From the NCBI GenBank assembly GCA_023410475.1, contig JAEYPS010000032.1:62001-126000 (forward strand): a DNA stretch of 64,000 nt, in the 5' to 3' direction. The stretch comes from Bacillota bacterium (GTDB lineage Bacteria > Bacillota > Clostridia > Christensenellales > SZUA-584). A program made the position numbers and the translations under genes. This document shows, piece after piece, positions 35,720 through 44,989 of the stretch; the first letter of the stretch is position 1; every line of letters begins with the position of its first letter. A model generated the notes under the pieces. It saw only the letters and a list, made by a program, of their open reading frames with translations. It searched no databases and was not told the origin of the DNA.

Positions 35720-36271
35720 ATGAATTCGCGCCATAACCCTACGAAAAAAGCAAACAAGATAAATAGGGTAATTACTATCGGGCTGATTGCTGTTGTGATT
35801 ATCACAGCAGCTTTTTTATTGCTTCGAGAGTGCGGTAATCAAGCATCGGTTGATATGCCAAAGGAAACGCCCATTTATCTTGAAGACGATGGAGGAGCCA
35901 TTGATGGCGAAGCGAAGGCAAAAGATCGGGAGGAAATCATGAACGAACTTGAAAAGCAGCAGCTTGTTGTCACGGATAAACTCAGCTCGAACATCACGTT
36001 TACACACGGCGAAGTTGGAACAGTCGGTGATTGGATGGTTGAAAATCCAAAAGAAAACAACATCATTTTGCAAGCAGAAGTGTATTTGGGTGATAAGTTG
36101 ATTGCCAAAACGACTCCAATCTATCCGAACCAGCATATCACCGGGGTTGAACTGCTTGCGGATGTGGAATGCGGTGAATACATCGTAACTGCATATTTGA
36201 ATTACTACAATATCGACACCAAAGAATTCATAAGCAAAGCTGGGTACAACATCCATTTGACAGTTCGATAG
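35720..36271 (+). CDS. Membrane-anchored protein of unknown function
   Basis: This 183-aa protein starts at an ATG behind CGGAGGAT. A basic start and one membrane helix (~20-38; ITIGLIAVVIITAAFLLL) are followed by an acidic linker and an outside domain (~75-183). That domain is probably a beta-sandwich (GDWMVENPKENNIILQAEVY ...). It could be an exported protein tethered by an uncleaved signal. It lies between the recombinases and two exported proteins, and may be cargo of the element. No family recognised. Confidence 0.55.
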   Translation: MNSRHNPTKKANKINRVITIGLIAVVIITAAFLLLRECGNQASVDMPKETPIYLEDDGGAIDGEAKAKDREEIMNELEKQQLVVTDKLSSNITFTHGEVGTVGDWMVENPKENNIILQAEVYLGDKLIAKTTPIYPNQHITGVELLADVECGEYIVTAYLNYYNIDTKEFISKAGYNIHLTVR

Positions 36272-36323
36272 CAAGTTAGTCATCCGGTATAGCCGGAGAA
36301 AATAAATCAAACGGAGGATATCA

Positions 36324-36911
36324 ATGAAGAAAATTCTACTCATGTCGATGGCGGTGATGCTGCTCCTTATCTCTACTGCTGTGACTGCGCTGGCGGATGA
36401 TACGACTTCAACAGGCGAAGGCGACGTTTCGGCTACCGTGCCGGTGGAAGGCACGATTGACGCGCTTGAAATCTCGGTCACGCATCCGGCGACGCTTGCG
36501 TATACCATTGACCCGAATACGGGGGTAAATGGTGATTTCATCGCGCCGGACATTCCGATCACCAACAACACCAAAGTGCCTGTCAACGTCACGGTGCAAT
36601 CGCTGGAATCCTCTGCCGGTGGAACGCTTCAATTTACCGATGTAGCGCAGGATGCAAAGGATTGGGCGAACCTCAACCTCGCGGATTCCAAAACATATCT
36701 TGCGCTTGGCATCAAGGTCAAGGATGAATCTGGTTGGAACGCTGGATATGACGAGAACACGCATTATGCTGTCAAAGCTGATCCGACGCTGTTCGGTTCG
36801 CTTCCGGCAAACGCAACAGGGACGATGACACTTGACGCGAGCTTCGGCTTGGCGTTCGATCAGTCGTATACCGCCATGCACAGCTTGGTATTCATGTTTA
36901 ATCTGGTGTAA
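36324..36911 (+). CDS. Secreted beta-rich protein of unknown function
   Basis: This 195-aa protein has a signal peptide (MKKILLMSMAVMLLLISTAV, cleavage after TALA). The mature part (from TSTGEGDVSATVPVEGTIDA) has alternating hydrophobic strands and SLVFMFNLV at the end. The same domain forms the last ~165 residues of the RCC1-repeat protein just downstream (matches at LEIS-THP, VPVNVT/VPVRIT, YLALG/YIALG). It is likely a cell-surface or extracellular structural protein, expressed behind GGAGG. The family is unknown to me. Confidence 0.65.
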   Translation: MKKILLMSMAVMLLLISTAVTALADDTTSTGEGDVSATVPVEGTIDALEISVTHPATLAYTIDPNTGVNGDFIAPDIPITNNTKVPVNVTVQSLESSAGGTLQFTDVAQDAKDWANLNLADSKTYLALGIKVKDESGWNAGYDENTHYAVKADPTLFGSLPANATGTMTLDASFGLAFDQSYTAMHSLVFMFNLV

Positions 36912-36919
36912 TAAGGATC

Positions 36920-36965
36920 GAAGCATGGCCGAAACCTTTGCCGGATGACTTCCCGGCCATGCTTC
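36920..36965 (+). terminator. Strong hairpin after the secreted protein gene
   Basis: GAAGCATGGCC and GGCCATGCTTC form a perfect 11-bp stem with a 24-nt loop. No long T run follows, so it may be a weak terminator or a processing site before the RCC1 gene. Confidence 0.6.
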
Positions 36966-36992
36966 GCCTTTACACAGGGATAAGGAGGAAAA

Positions 36993-38957
36993 ATGAAAAA
37001 AATACTCTCAATAGTTATGGTTATGTTCATTTTGCTGAGTTTAAGCATGACCTCATACGCGATAGAAGCGAACAACGTAAAAGTGGTGACGAACGGATAC
37101 ACCACCTTTCTTATTGAATCAAATGGAAACGTTAAAGGCTGGGGCCGTAATACTAAGGGTGAAGTCGGGAATGGAACGGCAACAGACCAACATACGCCTG
37201 TCCCGATTGGATTATCTAACATCAGGGAGATCATCCCGAATGATGACGGGTACGGCTTTTTCTTTGCTATTGATTATGCCGGTCAGGTTTTTGGATGGGG
37301 GTACAACGGGTATGGACAGCTAGGGCTGGGCGTAAATAATGACTTGCAAGAACCCACGCGAGTTACGTCATTGCCGCCGATATCTATGATCCGGATCAGC
37401 CAATATACCGTCTATGCGATTACCACAGAAGGTGATGTATATTCCACTGGAAAAAATGATTATGGTCAGGTTGGAAACGGCACGAAGACTACGCCAAGGA
37501 CGTTTACGAAGATACCACAGTTAAACAATGTCGAGGATATTGTCTGTAAATCAAATGTCGCTTATGCGATTACAAATGACAAACGTGTATATGCCTGGGG
37601 ACGCGGTAACAGCTGGCAGATCGGGTGTGGGGAATATCTTACGGCACAGACAACACCATCTGAAATCACAACGCTGTCCAACGTTGATGAGATTATCACA
37701 AATGGGAATACTACGTTTGCCATTTGCGATAACCGACAGGAGGTATATTCTTGGGGTGAGAGCTGGTTTGGCGAAGCCGGTAATTACAGTGAAAAAACAG
37801 CGACGCCAAAGAGGGTTGTGGTTATCTCGGATTTGCCAGAGACTATTGATGAACTCACCATTACCGGCCAAACATCTTTTGCGATGATGAGTGACGGTAC
37901 GTTGTATGGTTGGGGCAGGAACGGCAGCAATGAGCTTGGAAACGGCGGCACGTTTGATAAGCAAAGGCCGGAGATCATTCAGAGTATTCCAAAGGTGAAG
38001 CAGTTTATATTTAACGGAGGCACAGGGATTGTTCTTGGTGTTGATTGTTATGTGTATTCTTGGGGCAAGAACCCGTATGGCGAAGCCGGAACCGGTAGTA
38101 CAGGCAGGGTAAGGTATGCAACTAAACTGACTGTTTTAGGTAATGGTATTGAACAAATATTTAATGGTATTAACACGATGTATGCCGTTAATGCGGATGG
38201 TATACTGTATGGCTGGGGTAATAACAATAAACTACAGTTGGCGATAAGCAACGCGGCAAGTGTTTTGCCGCCTACCATGCTTCCTGATATATATGACATT
38301 GTGAGTATTGAAAAGGTCAATAATACTGTATTCGCATCCGATTCTCAGGGCATTATATATGGCTGGGGCGAAAACAACTATGGACAGATCGGGAATAACA
38401 CAACTGATAATTTGACTGTGCCTTTTGTCGTTGCAAACAACGAGATGACGACCACAACAGGAACGGGCGATGTCAACAGCATCGTGCCGGTGGTTGGAGA
38501 AGTTAGCGCACTTGAAATATCCTTTACTCATCCTGTCAATATTCCCTATACTGTTGATCCAAACGCCGAGGATGAGCTTTTTTGCGCGGATATACACATT
38601 CAGAACAACTCCAAAGTACCTGTAAGGATTACGATTGAATCATTTAAGGCAAGTACGGGCGGTGATTTATTATTCCAAGACGTATTGCCGGATAGCATGG
38701 ATTGGAACAGCTTAAACAGGCAGGATACAAAAAGTTATATAGCGCTTGGTTTGCAATATGTTGATGAAACTCAATGGCTTATATCTCAACCTGAATTGAT
38801 TGAGCCCTTGTATGCTATTGAAGCCGATCATACGTTTATTGGGGTTTTGGCGAAAGAATCCGGCGCGGCGCTCCGTTTATGCGGGTATCATGGGCTGGCG
38901 TTTGACGGGAATTACTCCGCGAAGCATGAATTGGTGTTCGTGGTGTCGTTACTATAG
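36993..38957 (+). CDS. Secreted RCC1-repeat protein with C-terminal shared domain
   Basis: This 654-aa protein has a signal peptide (MKKILSIVMVMFILLSLSMT; cleavage near SYA). Nine RCC1-type repeats follow, each with a WG-x-N/x-G-LG/VG core (for example GWGRNTKGEVGNGT, GWGYNGYGQLGLGV, GWGENNYGQIGNNT). They would form a beta-propeller of about seven or more blades. Residues ~490-654 resemble the mature part of the protein at 36324. RCC1 repeats often serve in protein binding, and in bacteria in surface proteins. The C-terminal domain probably assembles with its neighbour. Start: ATG behind AAGGAGG. Confidence 0.75.
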   Translation: MKKILSIVMVMFILLSLSMTSYAIEANNVKVVTNGYTTFLIESNGNVKGWGRNTKGEVGNGTATDQHTPVPIGLSNIREIIPNDDGYGFFFAIDYAGQVFGWGYNGYGQLGLGVNNDLQEPTRVTSLPPISMIRISQYTVYAITTEGDVYSTGKNDYGQVGNGTKTTPRTFTKIPQLNNVEDIVCKSNVAYAITNDKRVYAWGRGNSWQIGCGEYLTAQTTPSEITTLSNVDEIITNGNTTFAICDNRQEVYSWGESWFGEAGNYSEKTATPKRVVVISDLPETIDELTITGQTSFAMMSDGTLYGWGRNGSNELGNGGTFDKQRPEIIQSIPKVKQFIFNGGTGIVLGVDCYVYSWGKNPYGEAGTGSTGRVRYATKLTVLGNGIEQIFNGINTMYAVNADGILYGWGNNNKLQLAISNAASVLPPTMLPDIYDIVSIEKVNNTVFASDSQGIIYGWGENNYGQIGNNTTDNLTVPFVVANNEMTTTTGTGDVNSIVPVVGEVSALEISFTHPVNIPYTVDPNAEDELFCADIHIQNNSKVPVRITIESFKASTGGDLLFQDVLPDSMDWNSLNRQDTKSYIALGLQYVDETQWLISQPELIEPLYAIEADHTFIGVLAKESGAALRLCGYHGLAFDGNYSAKHELVFVVSLL

Positions 38958-39003
38958 TATTACGCAAATAATTTGCTTAAGGTATTTTACGATGATATAG
39001 TAA

Positions 39004-39040
39004 TAGCACATCCAGAAAACCGGATGTGCTAAACTTTTTA
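39004..39040 (+). terminator. Terminator after the RCC1 gene
   Basis: AGCACATCC and GGATGTGCT form a 9-bp stem (8-nt loop) with a T-rich tail. It lies between the RCC1 gene and the tRNA-Ser gene on the opposite strand, and may serve both sides. Confidence 0.8.
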
Positions 39041-39076
39041 ATAGGAACTTGTTTTTTTGTGTCCTATTGTAGATTT

Positions 39077-39167
39077 TGGCGGAGAGAGAGGGATTCGAAC
39101 CCTCGGTGGGTGTTAGCCCACACACGATTTCCAATCGTGCGCCTTAGACCAACTCAGCCATCTCTCC
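39077..39167 (-). tRNA. tRNA-Ser (GGA anticodon)
   Basis: On the minus strand there is a class II tRNA with a 7-bp acceptor stem (GGAGAGA/TCTCTCC), a D arm GGCTGAGTTGGTC and anticodon loop TTGGAAA (GGA). A long variable arm (GTGGGCTAACACCCAC) is followed by a TTCGAATC T loop. The 3' CCA is encoded at 39077-39079. The 3' end faces the mobile element. Confidence 0.97.
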
Positions 39168-39311
39168 AAATAATATTTACGACGCGAAGGCTATTTTACC
39201 ATAACGCAATAAAAATAACAACACTCAACAATCACAAATTTGAGTGATTAATATCTGGTATACGGTTAAAAATATTGATGAAAGACAGCAAAAAAATGAA
39301 AGGTGGTTATC

Positions 39312-39467
39312 ATGGATAAATTCAAATCCGGACAAAAGGCGCCCCAAAGCGGAGATTATAAAATAGTCAATTCTAAAGGGCAGACGGTGCGCAGCGGTGT
39401 AACGCTCGATAAAGGCGATTCTTTCCCGCCGACGCCCGGTTCCAACCAGCATTTCGAAAAAGAATAG
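39312..39467 (+). CDS. YjzC-like small protein
   Basis: This 51-aa protein has an ATG behind AAAGGTGG. The pattern (KSGQKAPQSGDYKIVNSKGQ and later DKGDSFPPTPGSNQHFEKE) resembles the YjzC family of small, probably sporulation-associated or stress proteins in Bacillus and Clostridia. It has no membrane segment and is followed by a terminator. The family assignment is moderate because of the small size. Confidence 0.6.
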   Translation: MDKFKSGQKAPQSGDYKIVNSKGQTVRSGVTLDKGDSFPPTPGSNQHFEKE

Positions 39468-39475
39468 GGCATATG

Positions 39476-39501
39476 AAGCCGGGTCATCCGGCTTTTGTTT
39501 G
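39476..39501 (+). terminator. Terminator after the YjzC-like gene
   Basis: AAGCCGG and CCGGCTT with a GTCAT loop, followed by TTGTTT. Confidence 0.8.
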
Positions 39502-39567
39502 GCTTAGCGAAAGCCGCTTGCCAACGCCGCGCCGATTTGAGTATACTATATAAAAAACGAGTCGCGC

Positions 39568-41823
39568 ATGAAAACAGTTGAGCTTCTTTCTCCCGCGGGG
39601 AATCTTCAGTCGGTATTTAAGGCAATACAAAACGGCGCCGACGCCGTTTACTTCGGCGGCAAGAGCTTCGGCGCGCGAGCGTTCGCGGCAAATTTCACGT
39701 ACGACGAGATGAAGCAGGCCATAGACTACGCGCATTTATACGGCGCGAAAGCGTATATCACTGTCAATACGCTCGTATACGAGCAGGAAATACCGGATTT
39801 TCTTGGGCATACAGAAACTGTTTACAGCCTCGGCGCGGACGCCCTTATAATGCAGGATATTGGGATGATTGCTCTTGTTAGCCGCCGATATCCCGATATC
39901 GAGATACACGCTAGCACACAGACGCACAGCCATAATGACGATAGCCTTTGTTTCGTTCGGGAGCTAGGCGCGGTAAGGGCGGTGCTCGCGCGTGAGATGA
40001 GCATAGATGAGATAAAGGACCTTAACTGCGATATAGAAAAAGAGGTTTTCATACACGGCGCGCTGTGCGTATGCTACTCCGGACAGTGCCTTATGAGCGC
40101 TTTGACAAAGGGCAGGAGCGGTAACCGCGGAGAGTGCGCCCAAAGCTGCCGCATGCGCTACAAGCTGCTGCGAGATGGCGAATGTGCTAAGACGGACGGG
40201 GATTACCTCATAAGCCCAAAAGACCTTGCGCTGTTCGAGGATATAGAAAAGCTTATTAACGCCGGCGTTTGCTGCTTTAAGATAGAAGGAAGGATGAAGC
40301 CCCATGAATATGTCGGCCATGTAACCAAGATATACGCAGGGCTGCTTGAAAGCTACAAAAACGGCGAACCGCTCAAGGTCAAGGACGAGGATATACGCAC
40401 GCTTGAAAAACTCTTTAACAGGGGGTTCACGAAAGGCCATATTCTGGGAATGCGCGGCAAAGAGCTGATGGGCACGCTGCGCCCAAACCACCGGGGTGTG
40501 CCACTTGGGCGGGTTATATCGCTCAGCAAAGACAGTATAAAGATCGCTCTTGAAGCGCGGTTAAACCAGAGCGACGGCATAAAGTTTGAAAAAAGCGACA
40601 CCGGCTTTATCTGCAATAGAATATTCAAAAATGGCAGGCTTGTATCCGGAGCGGACAAGGGCGATGTCGTTGAGCTTGACCGCAAGGCGGATGCCGAGAC
40701 GGGGGAGAGCGTCGTAAAAACGAGCGACGCGGAGCTGTTAGAGCAGCTGAGGGAGATCGGAAACAGGCGAAAGGTGGTTATAAACGGACGCCTGTCCGCA
40801 AACGCAGGAGTACCGCTGCGCCTTGAAATCACAGATCAAAACGGGCATTCTGTTTCTGTCAGCGGCGACGCCGTGCAGCAATGCAGGACAAGCCCTACGC
40901 TGAGAAGCGATATAGAGAAGAGCCTTAATAAGCTGGGTGATACTCCTTATGCGTTCGGAGAGCTTGATATAGACTGCGGCGAGAATATCTTTGTCGCTAA
41001 AAGCGCAATCAACGCGCTGCGCCGCGAAGCCTCGGATAAGCTTACGGAAGCCCGAATACATATAAAAGAGCGCCGGACAGCTAAGTACAGCCCGCAGCCC
41101 GTGAGGCGTGATGAGGTTACTGGCGCGCCCCGGCTTCATGTCCTCGTTAGGACGCGTGAGCAATTCGACGCCGTAAAGCGTTTGCCCCTAGGCGACATAT
41201 ACACAAGCGATAAAAGTATATACTTTGGCAGCAAAGACGAGTATAAAAACCTTAGGCTCAGGACGGACAGGTTAGCCAAAAGCGCCGGGCGTTTTTCGGG
41301 AGAGCGGCTGCTCGCTGCCGATAATGGCGGCATATACGCGCACAGTGCCGAAAACGACATCACCGTCGATTACACCGTATGGGCGCTCAACTCGTATTCC
41401 CTTTCGTATCTTGCCGATCTTTCGGCAAAAAGGGTCGCGCTTTCTCCCGAGCTGGATATGGCGCAAACAGCGTTAATGATAGATGCGTATACGGAAGCTA
41501 ACGGACAACCGCCTCCTGTCGAGGCTGTCGTATACGCCCGGCATGAGCTTATGGCCATGCGGCACTGCGTTATTTCGCAAGAATCAAACTGCGGGCTCTG
41601 CAAAAAGAGCCGTTACGAGCTTGAAGACCTACAAGGCAACAGGTTCCCTCTTATCACGGATGACAACTGCAACAATTACATATTGAACTGCCGGTATATC
41701 GAAGCGGACGTAAAAAATCTCCTCGCTCTCGGGATAAAACATTTCAGGGTAGAGTTGTCGGGCGAAAATGCAAAAGAGAGCAGGGAGACGGCGCAAAGAT
41801 TTTTAGATATGATCAGGAGTTAA
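39568..41823 (+). CDS. U32-family peptidase (RlhA/TrhP-like RNA-modification protein)
   Basis: This 751-aa protein has the U32 domain in its first ~300 residues: VELLSPAGNLQSVFKAIQNG at the start, GADAVYFGGKSFGARAF, and the signature HGALCVCYSGQCLMS-SGNRGECAQSCR (~160-195). The cysteines there probably hold an Fe-S cluster. A DUF3656-like C-terminal part follows. E. coli RlhA and TrhP of this family hydroxylate 23S rRNA and tRNA. A -10-like TATACT at 39542-39547 lies just upstream, so the leader is short. Confidence 0.85.
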   Translation: MKTVELLSPAGNLQSVFKAIQNGADAVYFGGKSFGARAFAANFTYDEMKQAIDYAHLYGAKAYITVNTLVYEQEIPDFLGHTETVYSLGADALIMQDIGMIALVSRRYPDIEIHASTQTHSHNDDSLCFVRELGAVRAVLAREMSIDEIKDLNCDIEKEVFIHGALCVCYSGQCLMSALTKGRSGNRGECAQSCRMRYKLLRDGECAKTDGDYLISPKDLALFEDIEKLINAGVCCFKIEGRMKPHEYVGHVTKIYAGLLESYKNGEPLKVKDEDIRTLEKLFNRGFTKGHILGMRGKELMGTLRPNHRGVPLGRVISLSKDSIKIALEARLNQSDGIKFEKSDTGFICNRIFKNGRLVSGADKGDVVELDRKADAETGESVVKTSDAELLEQLREIGNRRKVVINGRLSANAGVPLRLEITDQNGHSVSVSGDAVQQCRTSPTLRSDIEKSLNKLGDTPYAFGELDIDCGENIFVAKSAINALRREASDKLTEARIHIKERRTAKYSPQPVRRDEVTGAPRLHVLVRTREQFDAVKRLPLGDIYTSDKSIYFGSKDEYKNLRLRTDRLAKSAGRFSGERLLAADNGGIYAHSAENDITVDYTVWALNSYSLSYLADLSAKRVALSPELDMAQTALMIDAYTEANGQPPPVEAVVYARHELMAMRHCVISQESNCGLCKKSRYELEDLQGNRFPLITDDNCNNYILNCRYIEADVKNLLALGIKHFRVELSGENAKESRETAQRFLDMIRS

Positions 41824-41892
41824 AAAGTCTTTCATACCTCCCGCGTCTGAAGGAGCCGTTTTTATGGTTTTCTAATACGCATAATGAGAGCT

Positions 41893-42693
41893 TTACGCGT
41901 TTGTAGCATTCAGCCACTTTTTCTGAGCGGCAAGCCACCTTCCATGCAGCAGCCTTGCCGTCCACGTACCGGGAATGAGCTTTCCTAATACGCTCAGTGT
42001 GCGGTTAAGCGCTCCCGGGATGTATACCCTCGTGCCAGCGAGAGCGCGCGATATCGTCTTTCTCGCTACCGTCTCCAAACGGTTCGTGGTAGCGTTTCCC
42101 CAAAATCCCTGAGATGATATGCCTGCGAGAGCCTCCGTTGTTGTGGCGAGCCCGCCGGGACACAGAGCCATGACATGTACGTTTTCGCGCTTTAGCTCCT
42201 GACCGAGCGCTATGGAGAAATCGAGCAAAAACCGCTTCGAGGCGGCATACGTCGCTTTCAGTGGTATTGGATATATGGACGCGAGGCTCGATACGTTGAC
42301 GATATAGAGCGGCTGCTGCTTTTTCCGCGCCAGCAGCGCGTGAGTTACCCTCAGAGTCGCGGCTATGTTGAGCTGCACGATGTCGTTGATGCGCTCGCTG
42401 TTGCGGCCAAGGAAGCTGCCTTCATAATCGATGCCCGCTATGTTGAGAAGCATGCCCGGCGTTTCTCCGACGCAGCTTATATACGCGAACAGCCTTTTTA
42501 CAGACTCATCGCTTGTAAGATCGCATGCCTTGGCGTAAACATTTACGCCGTACCTTCGGGATATGCCGAACCGTATGCGCTCAAGCTGCTCTTCGTTGAT
42601 ATCCGTTAATACGAGGCTGTATCCGCGCCGCGCGCATTCGCACGCCATAGCGCGGCCGAGGCCGCCCGCCGCGCCCGTGACTATCACCATCAT
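41893..42693 (-). CDS. Short-chain dehydrogenase/reductase
   Basis: This 266-aa protein starts at ATG 42693, overlapping the stop of the next SDR gene by 4 nt (ATGA), with AAGGAG upstream. It has the classic Rossmann fold: VTGAAGGLGRAMA at the NAD(P)-binding turn, DLTSDESV, NIAGIDYEG, and the catalytic pattern VNVSSLASIYP...YAASKRF. The substrate cannot be told; it resembles SDR family short-chain reductases of lipid or alcohol type. It is coupled to the upstream SDR. Confidence 0.85.
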   Translation of the reverse strand: MMVIVTGAAGGLGRAMACECARRGYSLVLTDINEEQLERIRFGISRRYGVNVYAKACDLTSDESVKRLFAYISCVGETPGMLLNIAGIDYEGSFLGRNSERINDIVQLNIAATLRVTHALLARKKQQPLYIVNVSSLASIYPIPLKATYAASKRFLLDFSIALGQELKRENVHVMALCPGGLATTTEALAGISSQGFWGNATTNRLETVARKTISRALAGTRVYIPGALNRTLSVLGKLIPGTWTARLLHGRWLAAQKKWLNATNA

Positions 42694-43550
42694 TGCCTGC
42701 CGCTCCTTCCGAACGTTATGCCGCACAGCTTTTCGCTTAGCTCAAACAGACGCTTAGCGTCCTCCTCGCTGTCAGCATACCTGCTGTAAGCGCAGGGGCT
42801 GCATTTGTGGTAATACAAGCCCTGCGGACAGTCCTGCAGTCTGCAAAGGTGAAGATGCGTTTTGGCGGACGTTTCGGGCGAGACACCTCTGCGGCGGTGC
42901 AGCTCCCAGAACAGCCTCACGATGCCGCCTGTCTGCTTTGAGCCTATGCCCGTGTTGACGAGCCCCGGGTCTACCACATACGCCCTTACTCCCTTGTCGC
43001 CGTACCTGCGGTTGAATTCCGCCGCAAACAGCATGTTGGCGAGCTTGGACTGTTTGTATGCGTACAGCGGGCTGTATCGCTTCTCAAACATAATGTCGTC
43101 CCAGCGCATGCGCATATGCTTGTGTGAATTGCTGCCGGTGAGTATCAGCCTTCCTTGCGCCTTTATGAGGTAGGGGAGAAGCCTGTGCGCGAGCAGGAAC
43201 CCCGCGAGGTGGTTGAGAGCGAACTGCAGCTCGTAGCCCTGCTCCGTCGTCGTGTACCAGTTGCGCACGCCTCCCGCGTTGCTTATGAGCGCGTCTAGCT
43301 TTCCTCCCTGCGCGTCGAGCAGCGCTGTCACCTCGTCCGCTATACGGTTGACGTCGCTTTGCTGCGAAAGGTCCCCGTATACGAACGTTACGTCCGCGCC
43401 GGGCGACTCCGCCAGCAGCTTTGACGCCGCCGCCTCGCTGTTTTCCTTTGTGCGCCCGACTCCTATCACACGCCAGCCCTCGGATGCGAGGGCCTTGACT
43501 GCCGCATATCCTATTCCTGAAGTCGCGCCGGTAATTACTGCTGTTTTCAT
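42690..43550 (-). CDS. Short-chain dehydrogenase/reductase, retinol-dehydrogenase-like
   Basis: This 286-aa protein opens with MKTAVITGATSGIGYAAVKA (NADP-binding). It continues with VYGDLSQQSDVNR, ALISNAGGV, NHLAGFLLAH and a Ser-Tyr-Lys catalytic set (LTGSNSH and YAYKQSKLANMLFA). The tail has extra cysteines (LCRLQDCPQGLYYHKCSPCA), not usual for SDRs. This type resembles the retinol-dehydrogenase-like group. It is the first gene of the two-SDR operon. Confidence 0.85.
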   Translation of the reverse strand: MKTAVITGATSGIGYAAVKALASEGWRVIGVGRTKENSEAAASKLLAESPGADVTFVYGDLSQQSDVNRIADEVTALLDAQGGKLDALISNAGGVRNWYTTTEQGYELQFALNHLAGFLLAHRLLPYLIKAQGRLILTGSNSHKHMRMRWDDIMFEKRYSPLYAYKQSKLANMLFAAEFNRRYGDKGVRAYVVDPGLVNTGIGSKQTGGIVRLFWELHRRRGVSPETSAKTHLHLCRLQDCPQGLYYHKCSPCAYSRYADSEEDAKRLFELSEKLCGITFGRSGRQ

Positions 43551-43551
43551 T

Positions 43552-43962
43552 TCACTCCCACCTCACATCCAAATCATCGCCCAGCGGCGAATAAACATTA
43601 ATAATCATTTCTAACGGCTGCGGAAACATACCTAAAAAATCATCGGGGAACGGCTCTAATGAAATATAGAGCACCCCGTCAATAATATCAAAGCTTAACT
43701 TGTTGTCCAAGTCTATATTCTCGGGACGCCACGCCTTTATGTATGCATCGACCTTGTACTCGCCCTGCGCTACACGCACCTTGAAATTGGGTAACCCTGT
43801 ATAAGATAACACCAAAGTATCAAACGGCTCATTGAAATAAAACGTCTCTGAATCCTCACGCGACATAATCATGTCCGTGCCTATCGCGACGCCTATAGTA
43901 AAGGCCATGCCCACGAGTCCTATTATGAGTCCGATAAACAGCAGCTTTGTTCTCTTGCTCAT
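43552..43962 (-). CDS. Small membrane-anchored protein, DUF4097-like fragment
   Basis: This is a 136-aa protein if started at ATG 43962, which overlaps the DUF1700 stop (ATGA). One N-terminal membrane helix (~7-30) precedes a beta-rich outside part, as in the DUF4097-type adhesin-like proteins that usually follow padR and DUF1700. Typical DUF4097 proteins are at least twice as long, so this one may be a short form. It appears to complete the three-gene padR operon. Confidence 0.6.
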   Translation of the reverse strand: MSKRTKLLFIGLIIGLVGMAFTIGVAIGTDMIMSREDSETFYFNEPFDTLVLSYTGLPNFKVRVAQGEYKVDAYIKAWRPENIDLDNKLSFDIIDGVLYISLEPFPDDFLGMFPQPLEMIINVYSPLGDDLDVRWE

Positions 43963-44528
43963 ATCAATCGCTCTCCTTCCCGAGTCTTTACGCGTGTTAT
44001 TCGCAGCGCAAGCAGCGGCAGGCGCAGCACAGTAATCTCCCACAACTTTAAGGAACCCTTCCACCAGAGCAGCCCCCCGCATATAAGCGCGAGCGCTCCG
44101 AAGAACGCGAGCATCCCGTAGCCCCAGTAACCTTTCAGCAGCTCAAGCACGATAAAGACCGCGCATCCAACGCCGCCAGCAACGATGGTGACAGCAGTCG
44201 CGAACAGCGTCAGCCCCATCGAAACGCTTACGAAATACAGCAGGAATATGAGAAGGCCGCCGCCAATCTTGTAGCTTATCACGGCGCCGATCATCCTCAG
44301 GGTATCCTTGAAGCCTTTCGATGCCGCCGCCTTGTCCGTCGCCCTTTCCGCCGAAAACATCCTCGCGAGCTGCTCCGGGTCACCAAGCTCTTGCGAGATC
44401 TCGCTTTCAGTCTTTCCGTCGGCGAGCCCTATCTCGAAGTGCTCCTTAAAATCTTGCAGTATGTCTTCCTTTTCATCGGGCCGCATGTGTTTTAGCGACA
44501 CGGAAAACAGCCTTAAAAACTCATTCAT
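43959..44528 (-). CDS. DUF1700 membrane protein
   Basis: This 189-aa protein has a DUF1700 N-terminal cytoplasmic part (LRPDEKEDILQDFKEHFE; GLADGKTESEISQELGDPEQ). About four membrane helices follow (~80-105, ~110-132, ~135-155). It overlaps padR by 8 nt and the following gene by 4 nt. DUF1700 proteins are nearly always linked to PadR regulators and membrane stress responses. Confidence 0.85.
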   Translation of the reverse strand: MNEFLRLFSVSLKHMRPDEKEDILQDFKEHFEIGLADGKTESEISQELGDPEQLARMFSAERATDKAAASKGFKDTLRMIGAVISYKIGGGLLIFLLYFVSVSMGLTLFATAVTIVAGGVGCAVFIVLELLKGYWGYGMLAFFGALALICGGLLWWKGSLKLWEITVLRLPLLALRITRVKTREGERLI

Positions 44529-44838
44529 AATCGTCCTCCATAAGCTCGGCTATCTGGCCTACAAACTTAAGCCATTCGTCCTTTTGCTCCTGTTCCGCGA
44601 GCCTGCCCATATCGGTAAGCCTGTAATATTTTCTCGGAGGGCCGCCGGATGCGTCCGACAGGTAGGTGTCGCAATACCCATCGGCTTTCAATTTGCGAAG
44701 CAAAGGATATACTGTGCCCTGAGCTATCTGCACCGTCTTCGATATCTTATCGGCCAGCTCATATCCGTACGCGTCACCCTTTTTCAGCAGCATCAGCACG
44801 CACATCTCGAGCACGCCCTTTTTAAACTGCGCGTTCAT
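44521..44838 (-). CDS. padR: PadR-family transcriptional regulator
   Basis: This 105-aa protein is the classic PadR: MNAQFKKGVLEMCVLMLLKK, GYELADKISKTV, GTVYPLLRKLKADGYC and PPRKYYRLTDMG. A GGAGG site precedes the ATG. It represses its own operon by binding dyads near the promoter. A near-perfect palindrome at 44869-44896 upstream of the start is the likely operator. The small C-terminal part is typical of PadR subfamily 1. Confidence 0.92.
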   Translation of the reverse strand: MNAQFKKGVLEMCVLMLLKKGDAYGYELADKISKTVQIAQGTVYPLLRKLKADGYCDTYLSDASGGPPRKYYRLTDMGRLAEQEQKDEWLKFVGQIAELMEDDYE

Positions 44839-44868
44839 CGCGCCTCCTTTTATTCTATGGCTACTACT

Positions 44869-44896
44869 ATATTATGTTCACTAGTGAATACAATAT
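44869..44896 (-). promoter_or_regulatory. Palindromic operator of the padR operon
   Basis: A central TTCACTAGTGAA is flanked by ATATT and AATAT at equal distance (28 nt in all; only two of the flank pairs do not match). It sits ~31-58 nt upstream of the padR start. Confidence 0.75.
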
Positions 44897-44989
44897 AGCA
44901 CATCGCTTCTTGAAACGCAACATTTTTTTCGTCTTTCGCGGCGGATTATTGTATAATGGCGTTAAGCATATTAAAAGCTAGTCCATGAG

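Noticed and set aside
39077..39167. tRNA-Ser as the attachment site of the mobile element
   Set aside because: The 3' end faces the element, but no copy of the tRNA 3' end is seen at the left, and the recombinases are serine-type, which do not usually use tRNA genes.
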